A stretch of DNA of 64,000 nt from an uncultured Cohaesibacter sp. (GTDB lineage Bacteria; Pseudomonadota; Alphaproteobacteria; Rhizobiales; Cohaesibacteraceae): NCBI RefSeq assembly GCF_963664735.1, contig NZ_OY761553.1, positions 1,317,303-1,381,302 of the forward strand, read 5' to 3'. A program made the position numbers and the translations under genes. Numbering within the stretch: position 1 is the first letter of the stretch; every line of letters starts with the position of its first letter. Below the pieces are notes generated by a model. That model worked only from the letters and a program-made list of their open reading frames with translations, was not told where the DNA came from and made no database searches. Of this stretch, positions 55,626 to 64,000 are shown piece after piece.

Positions 55626-57197
55626 TTAGCGCACCAGATCATAGTTGAAGTCGGTAACACCCATTTTCATGGTATCCTTGTCCAACTTTTCCAAAACGGC
55701 GTTGGTCAGCGTCGTCAGGATGGTCATAGCGCCTTCATACCCCAGCGTGGTTGAACGGTGCAGATGATGCCGATCGAAGATCGGGAAACCGATACGGATC
55801 AGTGGCACATGGAACTCTTCGCCCTTCTTCAGGGTATCGCGTTCGATAAATTTGCCGTAGGAGTTTCCGATCATGAAATCAGGCTTGTTGGAGAAGATCA
55901 GGGACCGCAGGTGCCAAAGGTCCTTGCCAACATGCACTTCGCAATCCTTGCCGTAAGGACTATCGGCAAGAATCTTGTCCAAGGCCTTTTTCCAGCGCTT
56001 GTTGGCGTGGTTGCAGATGATGTGGGTCGGTTCTGCGCCCAGTTCTAGCAGGAATGAAGCGAGGCCCATGACGAAGTCAGCGTCGCCCCAAATTGCAAAT
56101 TTCTTGCCGTGCAGCCAAGCGTGACTGTCGGTCATCATGTCAACAAGGCGTCCTCGTTCGATTTCGAGAGACAAAGGAATGTCCTTGCCGGAAATCTCTG
56201 AAACCTTCATCAAGAATTCGTCGGTCCATTTCAGGCCCATAGGAATGTTGATGGCTGGGGTTTCATGATTCCAGGTGTTCTTGATATATTTGCGGGTCTT
56301 TACCAGCTGCCATGGCTGCAAAAGGAGGGTATCCTTGGCGTTTGGCGCGTCCTTGACTTCGTCTTGTGTGGTTCCGCCCGAATACATGCGGTATTTGCCA
56401 TCAGCAGGCGTATCAAGCACTTCGGAAGGATCACAGAGCAGAGAATAGTCGACGCCCATTTCCTTCATATATCGATGCAAGACACGATAGTTGCCAAGGT
56501 AGGTTTCAAAGCCCGGAACAATGTTGATCTTGCCATTTGAGCCGACTTCCTTGTCAGCCATATTGTTGACGGTGAAGTAGCGAATAGTGCCTTCGAACAT
56601 ATTGTCCCAGCCGGTGGTGTGAGAACCAACGAAGCTCGGTGTATGGGCAAACGGAACCGGGAAATCTTCCGGAATATGGCCTTCCTTGCGGGAGTTGCCG
56701 ATAAAGGCGTTTAGGTCATCCCCGATAACCTCGGCCATACAGGTAGTAGAGACCATGATCATGTCTGGTTTATAAAGCGCACGAGCGTTCTCCAGGCCAT
56801 CATACATGTTCTTCTGACCGCCAAACACGGCGGCATCTTCGGTCATGGAGTCAGAGACACAAGCTACTGGCTCCTTGAAGTGGCGGTTGAAATATGTGCG
56901 GAAATAGGCCACGCAGCCCTGCGATCCATGCACATAAGGCAAGGTGTTCTCAAATCCGAGCGAGCACAGCACGGCACCCAATGGCTGACAGGCTTTGGCC
57001 GGGTTGATGGTCAGAGCTTCACGGGAAAAGTTCAGCTCCTTATATTCCTCGGACGTCGTCCATTCGAAGATCTCTTCGACCTTTGAGACGTCATGTTTCT
57101 CTTCGAACAGAGCGCGTTTATCGCCCAGCGTTTTCTCATACTCATCTTGCTTGAAAAGCGGATAGCTGGGTTTGATATTGTCAACGACTTGATTCAT
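55626..57197 (-). CDS. nifK: Nitrogenase MoFe protein beta chain
   Basis: The start at 57197 (after AAGGAGGACC) gives 523 residues. P-cluster cysteines are in AKACQPLGAVLCSLGFENTLPYVHGSQGCVAYF (about residues 69-101), which matches NifK. FRTYFNRHFKEPVACVSDSMTEDAAVFGG continues the core, and IWGDADFVMGLASFLLELGAEPTHI is the FeMo domain. It forms the alpha2-beta2 MoFe protein with NifD. Confidence 0.97.
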   Translation of the reverse strand: MNQVVDNIKPSYPLFKQDEYEKTLGDKRALFEEKHDVSKVEEIFEWTTSEEYKELNFSREALTINPAKACQPLGAVLCSLGFENTLPYVHGSQGCVAYFRTYFNRHFKEPVACVSDSMTEDAAVFGGQKNMYDGLENARALYKPDMIMVSTTCMAEVIGDDLNAFIGNSRKEGHIPEDFPVPFAHTPSFVGSHTTGWDNMFEGTIRYFTVNNMADKEVGSNGKINIVPGFETYLGNYRVLHRYMKEMGVDYSLLCDPSEVLDTPADGKYRMYSGGTTQDEVKDAPNAKDTLLLQPWQLVKTRKYIKNTWNHETPAINIPMGLKWTDEFLMKVSEISGKDIPLSLEIERGRLVDMMTDSHAWLHGKKFAIWGDADFVMGLASFLLELGAEPTHIICNHANKRWKKALDKILADSPYGKDCEVHVGKDLWHLRSLIFSNKPDFMIGNSYGKFIERDTLKKGEEFHVPLIRIGFPIFDRHHLHRSTTLGYEGAMTILTTLTNAVLEKLDKDTMKMGVTDFNYDLVR

Positions 57198-57232
57198 TTG
57201 GTCCTCCTTCGCGCCACCAATCTGTGAACTCA

Positions 57233-57292
57233 CGAAGTTTCTGGCGAAATATTGGCGAAGTTTCTGGCGATGCCACGTTGGGAAGCATCGCC
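57233..57292. other. 15-bp direct repeat and hairpin in the nifD-nifK junction
   Basis: CGAAGTTTCTGGCGA occurs at 57233-57247 and again at 57256-57270. Next to it GGCGATGC (57266-57273) pairs perfectly with GCATCGCC (57285-57292). Confidence 0.7.
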
Positions 57293-57303
57293 GTGATGCC
57301 TGA

Positions 57304-58776
57304 CTATTCGGCTGCGATGGCCGTTTCCTCACCCATCCGTTTCCACGGCGGGGTCATGCTGTCCCAGCAAGGATTGTTGATCGTCATGTCCATGTCGCGA
57401 GCAAAAATCGCAAAGCCGTCATAGCCATGGTATGGGCCTGAATAGTCCCAGGAATGCATCTGGCGGAATGGAACGCCCATTTTCTGGAAAATGTATTTTT
57501 CCTTGACGCCTGAACCGATCAGGTCCGGTTTGACGCGCTTGACGAATTCTTCGAATTCATAACCGGTCACGTCATCATAGATGAGGGTCGCATTGCCCAT
57601 CTCGGCAACGGTACGATCATAATCATCATTGTGAGCAAATTCGTAACCGGTGCCAACCACTTCCATGCCGAGATCTTCATAGGCACCGATGATGTGGCGC
57701 GGACGCAAACCGCCGACATAAAGCATGACGCGCTTGCCTTCCAGACGCGGACGATATTTGTCGACAACAGCCTGCCATTGAGGTTTGTATTTCTCGATAA
57801 CCCGCTCTGCGCCTTCCTTGATCTTGTCATCGAACTGAGCGGCGATGGCGCGCAGGGATTCTTCGATCTTGCTCGGGCCAAAGAAGTTATATTCCATCCA
57901 TGGAATACCGAACTTCTCTTCCATGTAACGAGAGATATAGTTCATGGAACGATAGCAGTGCAGCAGGTTCAGCTTGGCTTTTGGCGTATTTTCCATTTCG
58001 GCCAAGGTGCCATCACCGGACCACTGCGCAATGACACGCAAACCCATTTCTTCAAGCAGAATACGAGAGGCCCATGCATCACCGCCGATGTTGTAATCGC
58101 CGATAATCGTGACGTCATAGTCCGTTGCTTCAAACTTTTTGCCGGTGGCCGGATCGATAACCCAGTCGCGAATGGAGTCGTTGGCAATATGGTGTCCGAG
58201 GGACTGTGAAACACCACGGAACCCTTCACAACGAACAGGAACGATGGTCTTGTCCAGTTCCTTGCCCTTCTGCTTGGAAACGGCTTCAATGTCGTCACCG
58301 ATCAGGCCGATTGGGCATTCTGACTGGATGGTCATGCCTTTGGCTAACGGGAACAGCATGTTGATTTCGTCAACGATCTTGCCGAGCTTCTTGTCACCGC
58401 CAAAAACGATGTCTTTCTCCTGAAAATCAGACGTAAAGTTCATCGTACCGAATGTATCAACTCCGGTATGGCCAACATAGTAGTTACGGCGTCCCGCGCG
58501 GGAATATTGACCGCATCCGACAGGACCATGGGACAAATGCACCATGTCCTTGACCGGCCCCCAGACCACGCCTTTGGACCCAGCATATGCGCAGCCGCGG
58601 ATGGTCATTACACCAGGAAGGGATTTACGGTTGGAGGTAATGCATTTGCTGGACTTCTCGACCTCTGGGTCGTTAGCAGTCAAATGTTTGGCGCGGTCTT
58701 TTTGCGCTTTCTCAGGGTAGACTTCAAGCACCTCCTGAATGAGGGCTTCGGTCTCTTCTTTCGTCATATTCGACAT
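57304..58776 (-). CDS. nifD: Nitrogenase MoFe protein alpha chain
   Basis: The 490-residue NifD has P-cluster ligands in [37 protein letters not shown] (about residues 56-93), a FeMo-co Cys in [15 protein letters not shown], and the FeMo-co His region in [27 protein letters not shown] is also typical. Starts after GGGGAAAAG. It carries the substrate-reducing site. Confidence 0.98.
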   Translation of the reverse strand: MSNMTKEETEALIQEVLEVYPEKAQKDRAKHLTANDPEVEKSSKCITSNRKSLPGVMTIRGCAYAGSKGVVWGPVKDMVHLSHGPVGCGQYSRAGRRNYYVGHTGVDTFGTMNFTSDFQEKDIVFGGDKKLGKIVDEINMLFPLAKGMTIQSECPIGLIGDDIEAVSKQKGKELDKTIVPVRCEGFRGVSQSLGHHIANDSIRDWVIDPATGKKFEATDYDVTIIGDYNIGGDAWASRILLEEMGLRVIAQWSGDGTLAEMENTPKAKLNLLHCYRSMNYISRYMEEKFGIPWMEYNFFGPSKIEESLRAIAAQFDDKIKEGAERVIEKYKPQWQAVVDKYRPRLEGKRVMLYVGGLRPRHIIGAYEDLGMEVVGTGYEFAHNDDYDRTVAEMGNATLIYDDVTGYEFEEFVKRVKPDLIGSGVKEKYIFQKMGVPFRQMHSWDYSGPYHGYDGFAIFARDMDMTINNPCWDSMTPPWKRMGEETAIAAE

Positions 58777-58794
58777 AGTCTTTTCCCCGTGGTT

Positions 58795-58823
58795 AAGGTG
58801 AGGACCAATCCGTCCTACACCTT
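58795..58823. other. Hairpin in the nifH-nifD junction
   Basis: AAGGTGAGGAC pairs with GTCCTACACCTT (one bulged A), a stem of 11 bp with a 6-nt loop. It sits between nifH and nifD and may protect the abundant nifH message. Confidence 0.65.
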
Positions 58824-58857
58824 GAGCAACAGTTCAAATGGGAAACCTGAAGGTAGA

Positions 58858-59916
<1,059 letters not shown>

Positions 59917-59931
59917 TTACAAAATTAATTT

Positions 59932-59947
59932 TGTCGTATTGTCGACA
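59932..59947. promoter_or_regulatory. NifA upstream activator site, nifH side
   Basis: TGTCGTATTGTCGACA fits TGT-N10-ACA and lies about 100 nt upstream of the nifH -24 element. The DNA between is AT-rich, which suits the bend needed for activation. Confidence 0.82.
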
Positions 59948-60055
59948 GAGTGTCGTTCCCCTTTGTCACATTGAGGCATGACAGTATGCATTGCTTATCC
60001 TTATGCCCGAGCAGAGCCTGTTCTTGTCGCAGATTTGGCGTTCGACACTTTGCCC

Positions 60056-60071
60056 TGTCAGATATGCGACA
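60056..60071. promoter_or_regulatory. NifA upstream activator site, plus-strand side
   Basis: TGTCAGATATGCGACA fits TGT-N10-ACA, 56 nt before the plus-strand sigma-54-like promoter at 60127. Confidence 0.75.
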
Positions 60072-60126
60072 ATTGAAAACCTAGTCATTACCTCTAAAAA
60101 TCAATCACTTAAAGAACATTCATTGT

Positions 60127-60143
60127 TTGGTTCGATTTTTGCT
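60127..60143 (+). promoter_or_regulatory. Probable sigma-54 promoter of the SIR2-like/hemerythrin operon
   Basis: TTGGTTCGATTTTTGCT keeps GG-N10-GC and the TTGC element, but the -24 box is weaker than the nifH one. It lies 48 nt before the SIR2-like start. Confidence 0.65.
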
Positions 60144-60190
60144 TGTCATCTTTTGAGACCCAAAACCTTGTAAGGATCGGTAGGCCCATC

Positions 60191-61054
60191 ATGACAACAG
60201 CAACAATCGAACAGATCATTGAAAAAGTCGGGAGTGGTGATGTCGTACCCTATCTTGGTCCGGGCGTGCTTTTTGATGCGCACAATATCAATAGTGGTGA
60301 AGCGATGCCCGCTGATAGTGACAGTCTGATCCTGGCCATGAACAAAGGCCGCCCGATGGCGCCCAAATTGATGTATGAGTTTTCCCGTGCCGCCATGAAT
60401 CTGGAACTCAAGCGCGGCAGGCGGTTCATAGAACAGTTTCTCACCAGGCTCTACAAGGAGGAGCAATGGAGCCGGGCTGCTTTACACGAGTGGATCAAAA
60501 CCGTTTCACCCGCCTATGTGATCGATATAAACAGGGATCTTCAGCTACAGCAGAGCTTTGCGGACACTCCGCACTATCTCGTCAAGGGCATGGCGCGTAT
60601 TGGTGGAACAGACTACCGGTTCACCATCAACCGTTACGACGGCGAGCGCTACTCCCCAATACAGCCGGAAGATCTGTCAGCCGACATTCCCATCCTTTTC
60701 AAGCCCTTGGGCTCGCCAGACCCGACACCCAACTACATCGCTTCGGATGCTGACTTTGTCGATTATCTGACAGAACTCATGGGGGGCTTTGGTGTTCCCA
60801 GATTTTTGAAGGAATATCGCAAAAACAAACAATATCTGTTTCTTGGCATGCGATTTGTCCGCGATACCGAACGCATGGTCATGTCAGACATCACTTTCGG
60901 AGCCGGTGAGCCTGCCGGCTGGGCACTTATCGAAAAACCCACCCCCAAAGAAATCCGGTATTGCATGAAAAAAAATATAGAAATTGTCGAAATGGAACTT
61001 AATAGCTTTCTAAGTGCAACAGGTACTCCCACAACCGCAAATGCTATGTTATAA
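60191..61054 (+). CDS. SIR2-like protein of the nif cluster
   Basis: Start at 60191 gives 287 residues. The N-terminal GDVVPYLGPGVLFD (about residues 16-29) resembles the glycine-rich NAD-binding loop of SIR2-like domains. LKRGRRFIEQFLTRLYKE, SPAYVIDINRDLQLQQSF, PHYLVKGMARIG and PILFKPLGSPDP follow, in an order seen in SIR2-family proteins. No zinc-finger cysteine set is present. It is divergent from nifH and shares a NifA-type control region. Catalytic activity is not shown. Confidence 0.6.
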   Translation: MTTATIEQIIEKVGSGDVVPYLGPGVLFDAHNINSGEAMPADSDSLILAMNKGRPMAPKLMYEFSRAAMNLELKRGRRFIEQFLTRLYKEEQWSRAALHEWIKTVSPAYVIDINRDLQLQQSFADTPHYLVKGMARIGGTDYRFTINRYDGERYSPIQPEDLSADIPILFKPLGSPDPTPNYIASDADFVDYLTELMGGFGVPRFLKEYRKNKQYLFLGMRFVRDTERMVMSDITFGAGEPAGWALIEKPTPKEIRYCMKKNIEIVEMELNSFLSATGTPTTANAML

Positions 61055-61084
61055 GAAAAAAACAAAAGTGTGTGGGGACACAAA

Positions 61085-61513
61085 ATGACATTGATAGAAT
61101 GGGACGAAGACAAGCACCTTGTCGGCGTCGATGAGATGGATAATCTCCATCAAGCGTTTACGCTTATCGTAAACAGTCTTGGGGAAACTAAAGACAGCGC
61201 AACATTCAAGGCACTCTTCATCCAGCTGCTTGAACATACGCAAGAGCATTTTGCGATTGAAGACCGGATCATGCAGGAAACCGGATTTGCAGATCACTTC
61301 GATCACAGAACCGAGCATACGCGCTTTCTGGCAGAGATGAATTATATCAACGACAAGGTACAGGCGAGCGAAATGGCCTATGGGCGCGCTTTCATCAAAG
61401 ATCTGCCGCGATGGTTTCATGTCCATTCTCTGACGATGGACAGAGCTCTGGCCGCACATGTGAACCGGACGGCGAGCGACCTTCCTTCACCAAAGATCAG
61501 AAAGCAGCTGTAG
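61085..61513 (+). CDS. Bacteriohemerythrin
   Basis: The start at 61085 with GGGGACA upstream gives 142 residues. The diiron ligand pattern is DEMDNLHQAFTLIV (about residues 15-28), HTQEHFAIEDRIMQETGF, HRTEHTRFLAEM and WFHVHSLTMDRAL. Hemerythrins bind O2 at a diiron centre. It lies 30 nt after the SIR2-like gene and tail-to-tail with nifQ. It probably buffers oxygen for nitrogenase. Confidence 0.92.
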   Translation: MTLIEWDEDKHLVGVDEMDNLHQAFTLIVNSLGETKDSATFKALFIQLLEHTQEHFAIEDRIMQETGFADHFDHRTEHTRFLAEMNYINDKVQASEMAYGRAFIKDLPRWFHVHSLTMDRALAAHVNRTASDLPSPKIRKQL

Positions 61514-61520
61514 TCCTTCG

Positions 61521-62114
61521 CTACTCGTTTTCCGGTGCAAAGCAGACCTTATATTCGCTGCAAGTTTCGCAACTTGGAGACCGGCAGAGTATGAAGCCTT
61601 CTTTTGCGCAAAGCTGGCGGTAGAAGAATTTCTTCCAGCGCATGTTGTTGACATTCTGCTCGGCAAGTGTGCGGAAATTGGCGAGCAGCATTTGGCCAAG
61701 GCTTTTGCGAGAAAACAAACCCAAATCTGACCATAGATGGTCGGAGCCCATGCAGCCGGTCGCAACAATCTGGGCTATCCAGAATTCCTCGCGGCTTGCG
61801 CCGTTGTGGTGTTCCAGCAAAAGCGACTTGACGTCCGCCAACTCGCTCGCCCTTTCAGGCTCCACATCTCGACGTGTCGTCAATCCCACCTGTCTGAATT
61901 CGGGAGGAAAACACTCCAGCACAGCAGAAAAGTCGTCTTCAGCAAGTCCCATATAGCGGGGCAAGGCGCTTCGCCCACACATCCAGCTCGACAGCATTTG
62001 GGCGAGATATGCAGCATTCCCCTTCTCTTCAACGCCATACATCAAGCGCTCATAGAGCGCCTGATGATCGAGATTGGCAGCATTTTCCATTTTGTCATCC
62101 CGAGAGATATACAT
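61521..62114 (-). CDS. nifQ: NifQ, molybdenum donor for FeMo-co
   Basis: The 197-residue protein has NWM-type helical blocks and the C-terminal Fe-S motif CRSPSCETCSEYKVC (C-x4-C-x2-C-x5-C), characteristic of NifQ. It also has IVATGCMGSDHLWSDLGLFSRKSLGQMLLANFRTLA. The first ATG (62114) shares one base with the stop of the upstream ferredoxin. A second at 62090 is possible. Confidence 0.93.
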   Translation of the reverse strand: MYISRDDKMENAANLDHQALYERLMYGVEEKGNAAYLAQMLSSWMCGRSALPRYMGLAEDDFSAVLECFPPEFRQVGLTTRRDVEPERASELADVKSLLLEHHNGASREEFWIAQIVATGCMGSDHLWSDLGLFSRKSLGQMLLANFRTLAEQNVNNMRWKKFFYRQLCAKEGFILCRSPSCETCSEYKVCFAPENE

Positions 62115-62473
62115 TATTCGCTCTCGTAGGTGATGCGGATATCTTCATCGCGGACAATCATCTGACAGGCCAGCCGCCAATCGCTTGGCATGTCATTCAC
62201 AACGACTTTTTCAAGCTCGTCCTTGGACAATTTGCCCAGTTCCTGAAGGACGGTCTTTTCCTTATCGGTCATATGGACACCCATGTGGGTCGGGCCACCG
62301 TCCAGATCCGTGACATGAATGAGGCAGGAGCCGCATTCACCGTCACCGCAATCAAAATGGATGGGCACCTTATATTCCTTGGCGAGTTCCAGAACTGTCT
62401 TTTTGTGGCTGCCAGCCGGGGCGTAAATTTCCATTTCATCAAATTCAGGATGCTGAAAAACGATCTTGGGCAT
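62114..62473 (-). CDS. Nif-specific 2Fe-2S ferredoxin
   Basis: The 119-residue plant-type ferredoxin has CGDGECGSC (about residues 42-50) and the late Cys in WRLACQMIVRD. The insertion THMGVHMTDKEKTVLQELG between them is seen in nif-linked ferredoxins. It precedes nifQ with a one-base overlap, and is likely an electron carrier for nitrogenase or maturation. Confidence 0.9.
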   Translation of the reverse strand: MPKIVFQHPEFDEMEIYAPAGSHKKTVLELAKEYKVPIHFDCGDGECGSCLIHVTDLDGGPTHMGVHMTDKEKTVLQELGKLSKDELEKVVVNDMPSDWRLACQMIVRDEDIRITYESE

Positions 62474-62557
62474 TCTACTTGGTCCTTTTTGGTCAAGAGG
62501 AGAGGTAGAGCATTTGAACGGGCGCTCCCTTGAGAGCGACTTATCTCTAAAGCCGGA

Positions 62558-62869
<312 letters not shown>

Positions 62870-62873
62870 CTAG

Positions 62874-64000
62874 TCAAAGTTCAGCAAAGTCGATGACCTT
62901 CGGCTTTGCCTTGCCAGCCAGAACCTCTGCGATTGCCTGTCCGTAGACGCGGCAATCCTCAAGCTCCTGTTCTGTCGGGTGAAACTTGATGCGTTTGCCC
63001 TTTTCAGGTACGCGCATTTTAAGGCCGCGCAATCGGTCCTCGATCATCGGGACGGCTTCGCCAGACCAGCCGAAGGATCCGAACGCTGCACCAACCTTGC
63101 CACGCGTTTCGATAGCAACGAGGGAAGCCAGCAAATCCCAAATGGGCTTGACCGCATCCCCATTGATGGTGGGAGAACCGAAGATCATGCCATCTGCGCC
63201 TTCGATGAGATCAACAAACGGCTCCACCTCGCCGCCTTGCAAATCGTAAAGCGAAACGCGAACACCATCGATCTTGCTCGCTCCTTCATAAACAGAGCGA
63301 GCCATGTCTGCCGTCGCGCCGTAGGCACTCATGTAAAAAATCAGCAGGCTTTTTTCCTTGCCGACGATATCGTTAGGCAAATGCGAACCGGAAAGAGAGC
63401 GATAGCTCTTGATATAGTCCATCGGGTGATCGCGCAGGATCGGCCCATGCGAGGGAGCAATCATCACAGGCTCTAGCGGCTCGATTTTATCCATTGCCTG
63501 TAGCACCCACTTCTTGAAGGGGCGCATGATGTGCTTGAAGTAATATTCAAAGGAAAAGCGGAAATCGCCGACCAGATCGTTATAGAGCCGTTCGTCGCAG
63601 AAATGGGCGCCGAAGACATCGCAAGAGAAGAGGATCTTGTCTTCTTCCAGAAAAGTACATTTGGTTTCTGGCCAATGCAGATAGGGGGTAAGCACAAACT
63701 TCAGAGTACGACCGCCAAGATCAAGGCTATCGCCGTCATCGGTCAGCGTGTAGCTATAATTCTCCAACTCGTCCTTGAGCGTCGCTTGCAGAAGCTTCAG
63801 CCCACGCTGGGAGACATAGATGTGGGCTTGTGGCGCTCGGCGCATAAGTTCCGGCAGTGCTCCGGCGTGATCCAGTTCCAGATGGTTGAGCACAACCGCC
63901 TTGATGGCATCATAGCTTGTTACAGATTCCAGCCTTGCGAAGAACTGCTCGGCGAACTCTTCCTTGACGGTGTCTATGATGGCTACGCCCTGAGCGCCCT
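62874..64000 (-). CDS. fprA: A-type flavoprotein (flavodiiron, FprA type), 5' end cut by window
   Basis: The frame is open to the window edge, so the true start is outside. The visible 375 codons hold the beta-lactamase-like diiron motif LNHLELDHAG (HxExDH), then CTFLEEDKILFSCDVFGAHFCDE and a flavodoxin domain beginning near LLIFYMSAYGATADMA with FGSPTINGDAVKP. Flavodiiron proteins reduce O2 or NO. Next to nif ferredoxins it may protect nitrogenase from oxygen or supply electrons. Confidence 0.92.
   Translation of the reverse strand, partial: GAQGVAIIDTVKEEFAEQFFARLESVTSYDAIKAVVLNHLELDHAGALPELMRRAPQAHIYVSQRGLKLLQATLKDELENYSYTLTDDGDSLDLGGRTLKFVLTPYLHWPETKCTFLEEDKILFSCDVFGAHFCDERLYNDLVGDFRFSFEYYFKHIMRPFKKWVLQAMDKIEPLEPVMIAPSHGPILRDHPMDYIKSYRSLSGSHLPNDIVGKEKSLLIFYMSAYGATADMARSVYEGASKIDGVRVSLYDLQGGEVEPFVDLIEGADGMIFGSPTINGDAVKPIWDLLASLVAIETRGKVGAAFGSFGWSGEAVPMIEDRLRGLKMRVPEKGKRIKFHPTEQELEDCRVYGQAIAEVLAGKAKPKVIDFAEL

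Noticed and set aside
55626-57332. Longer NifK frame starting at 57332
   Set aside because: The extra 45 residues cover the hairpin and direct repeats and have no NifK similarity. The AAGGAGGACC site supports the start at 57197.
60020-60050. A third TGT...ACA-like site near the plus-strand promoter
   Set aside because: The spacing is not 10 nt, so it does not fit the NifA site.

Overview
The window reads as chromosomal DNA of a diazotrophic alphaproteobacterium. The evidence is the molybdenum nitrogenase cluster with sigma-54/NifA promoters, the CobN/CobH-type cobalamin pathway, a RutR-like regulator and the gene order. A member of the Hyphomicrobiales is the best guess. The genus cannot be fixed from sequence reading alone. 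Most genes lie on the minus strand in long, tightly packed operons with many 4-nt ATGA overlaps.

Region 1 (1-13,640) is cobalt uptake and cobalamin synthesis. Two cobalamin riboswitches each head a minus-strand operon. The one near 7.0-7.2 kb leads a DUF4198 protein, cbiM, cbiL-like, cbiQ, cbiO, cbiX, cobH and cobL. The one near 13.4-13.6 kb leads a DUF1636 protein, cobW, cobN and cobO.

Region 2 (13,746-23,092) is a LysR regulator divergent from a plus-strand catabolic operon. That operon holds a polar amino-acid ABC transporter, a class III aminotransferase, a two-subunit CoA-transferase, an M20 hydrolase and a thiolase. Together these could convert an imported, possibly N-acylated, beta-amino acid to acyl-CoAs.

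Region 3 (23,200-39,336) is the most unusual part. A run of minus-strand genes joins mmsA, a carbamoyl-amidohydrolase, a dihydropyrimidinase and an NMT1/THI5-type ABC importer to a coenzyme F420 set (cofG, cofH, cofD, cofC, cofE). It ends with an F420:NADPH oxidoreductase and a luciferase-like, F420-type oxidoreductase. A RutR-like TetR gene is divergent from mmsA. The usual flavin/Fe-S dihydropyrimidine dehydrogenase is not in the window. I infer an F420H2-dependent reductive pyrimidine (or related ring) degradation pathway. The ABC substrate-binding gene carries an apparent single-base frameshift.

Region 4 (39,333-44,805) holds a thiamine-diphosphate 2-oxoacid decarboxylase, a glutathionyl-hydroquinone reductase-like transferase, a YgiD-type dioxygenase, a Fno-like NADP-binding protein and a LysR regulator.

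Region 5 (44,889-64,000) is the nif cluster. In transcription order on the minus strand it has fprA (partial), two 2Fe-2S ferredoxins and nifQ. Then, after a divergent control region, come nifH, D, K, T, fdxN, a nafY-like gene, a DUF6129 gene and an uncharacterised gene. nifE, N, X, a DUF269 gene, a CCE_0567-type gene and fdxB follow, then iscA, nifV, W, Z and M. Four sigma-54 -24/-12 promoters, each with an upstream TGT-N10-ACA NifA site, are visible (before nifH, nifE, iscA and the divergent operon). The divergent plus-strand operon encodes a SIR2-like protein and a hemerythrin. Hairpins sit at successive junctions of nifHDKT-fdxN, and a strong intrinsic terminator lies before the nafY-like gene. 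nifB, nifA, nifS and nifU are not in the window.
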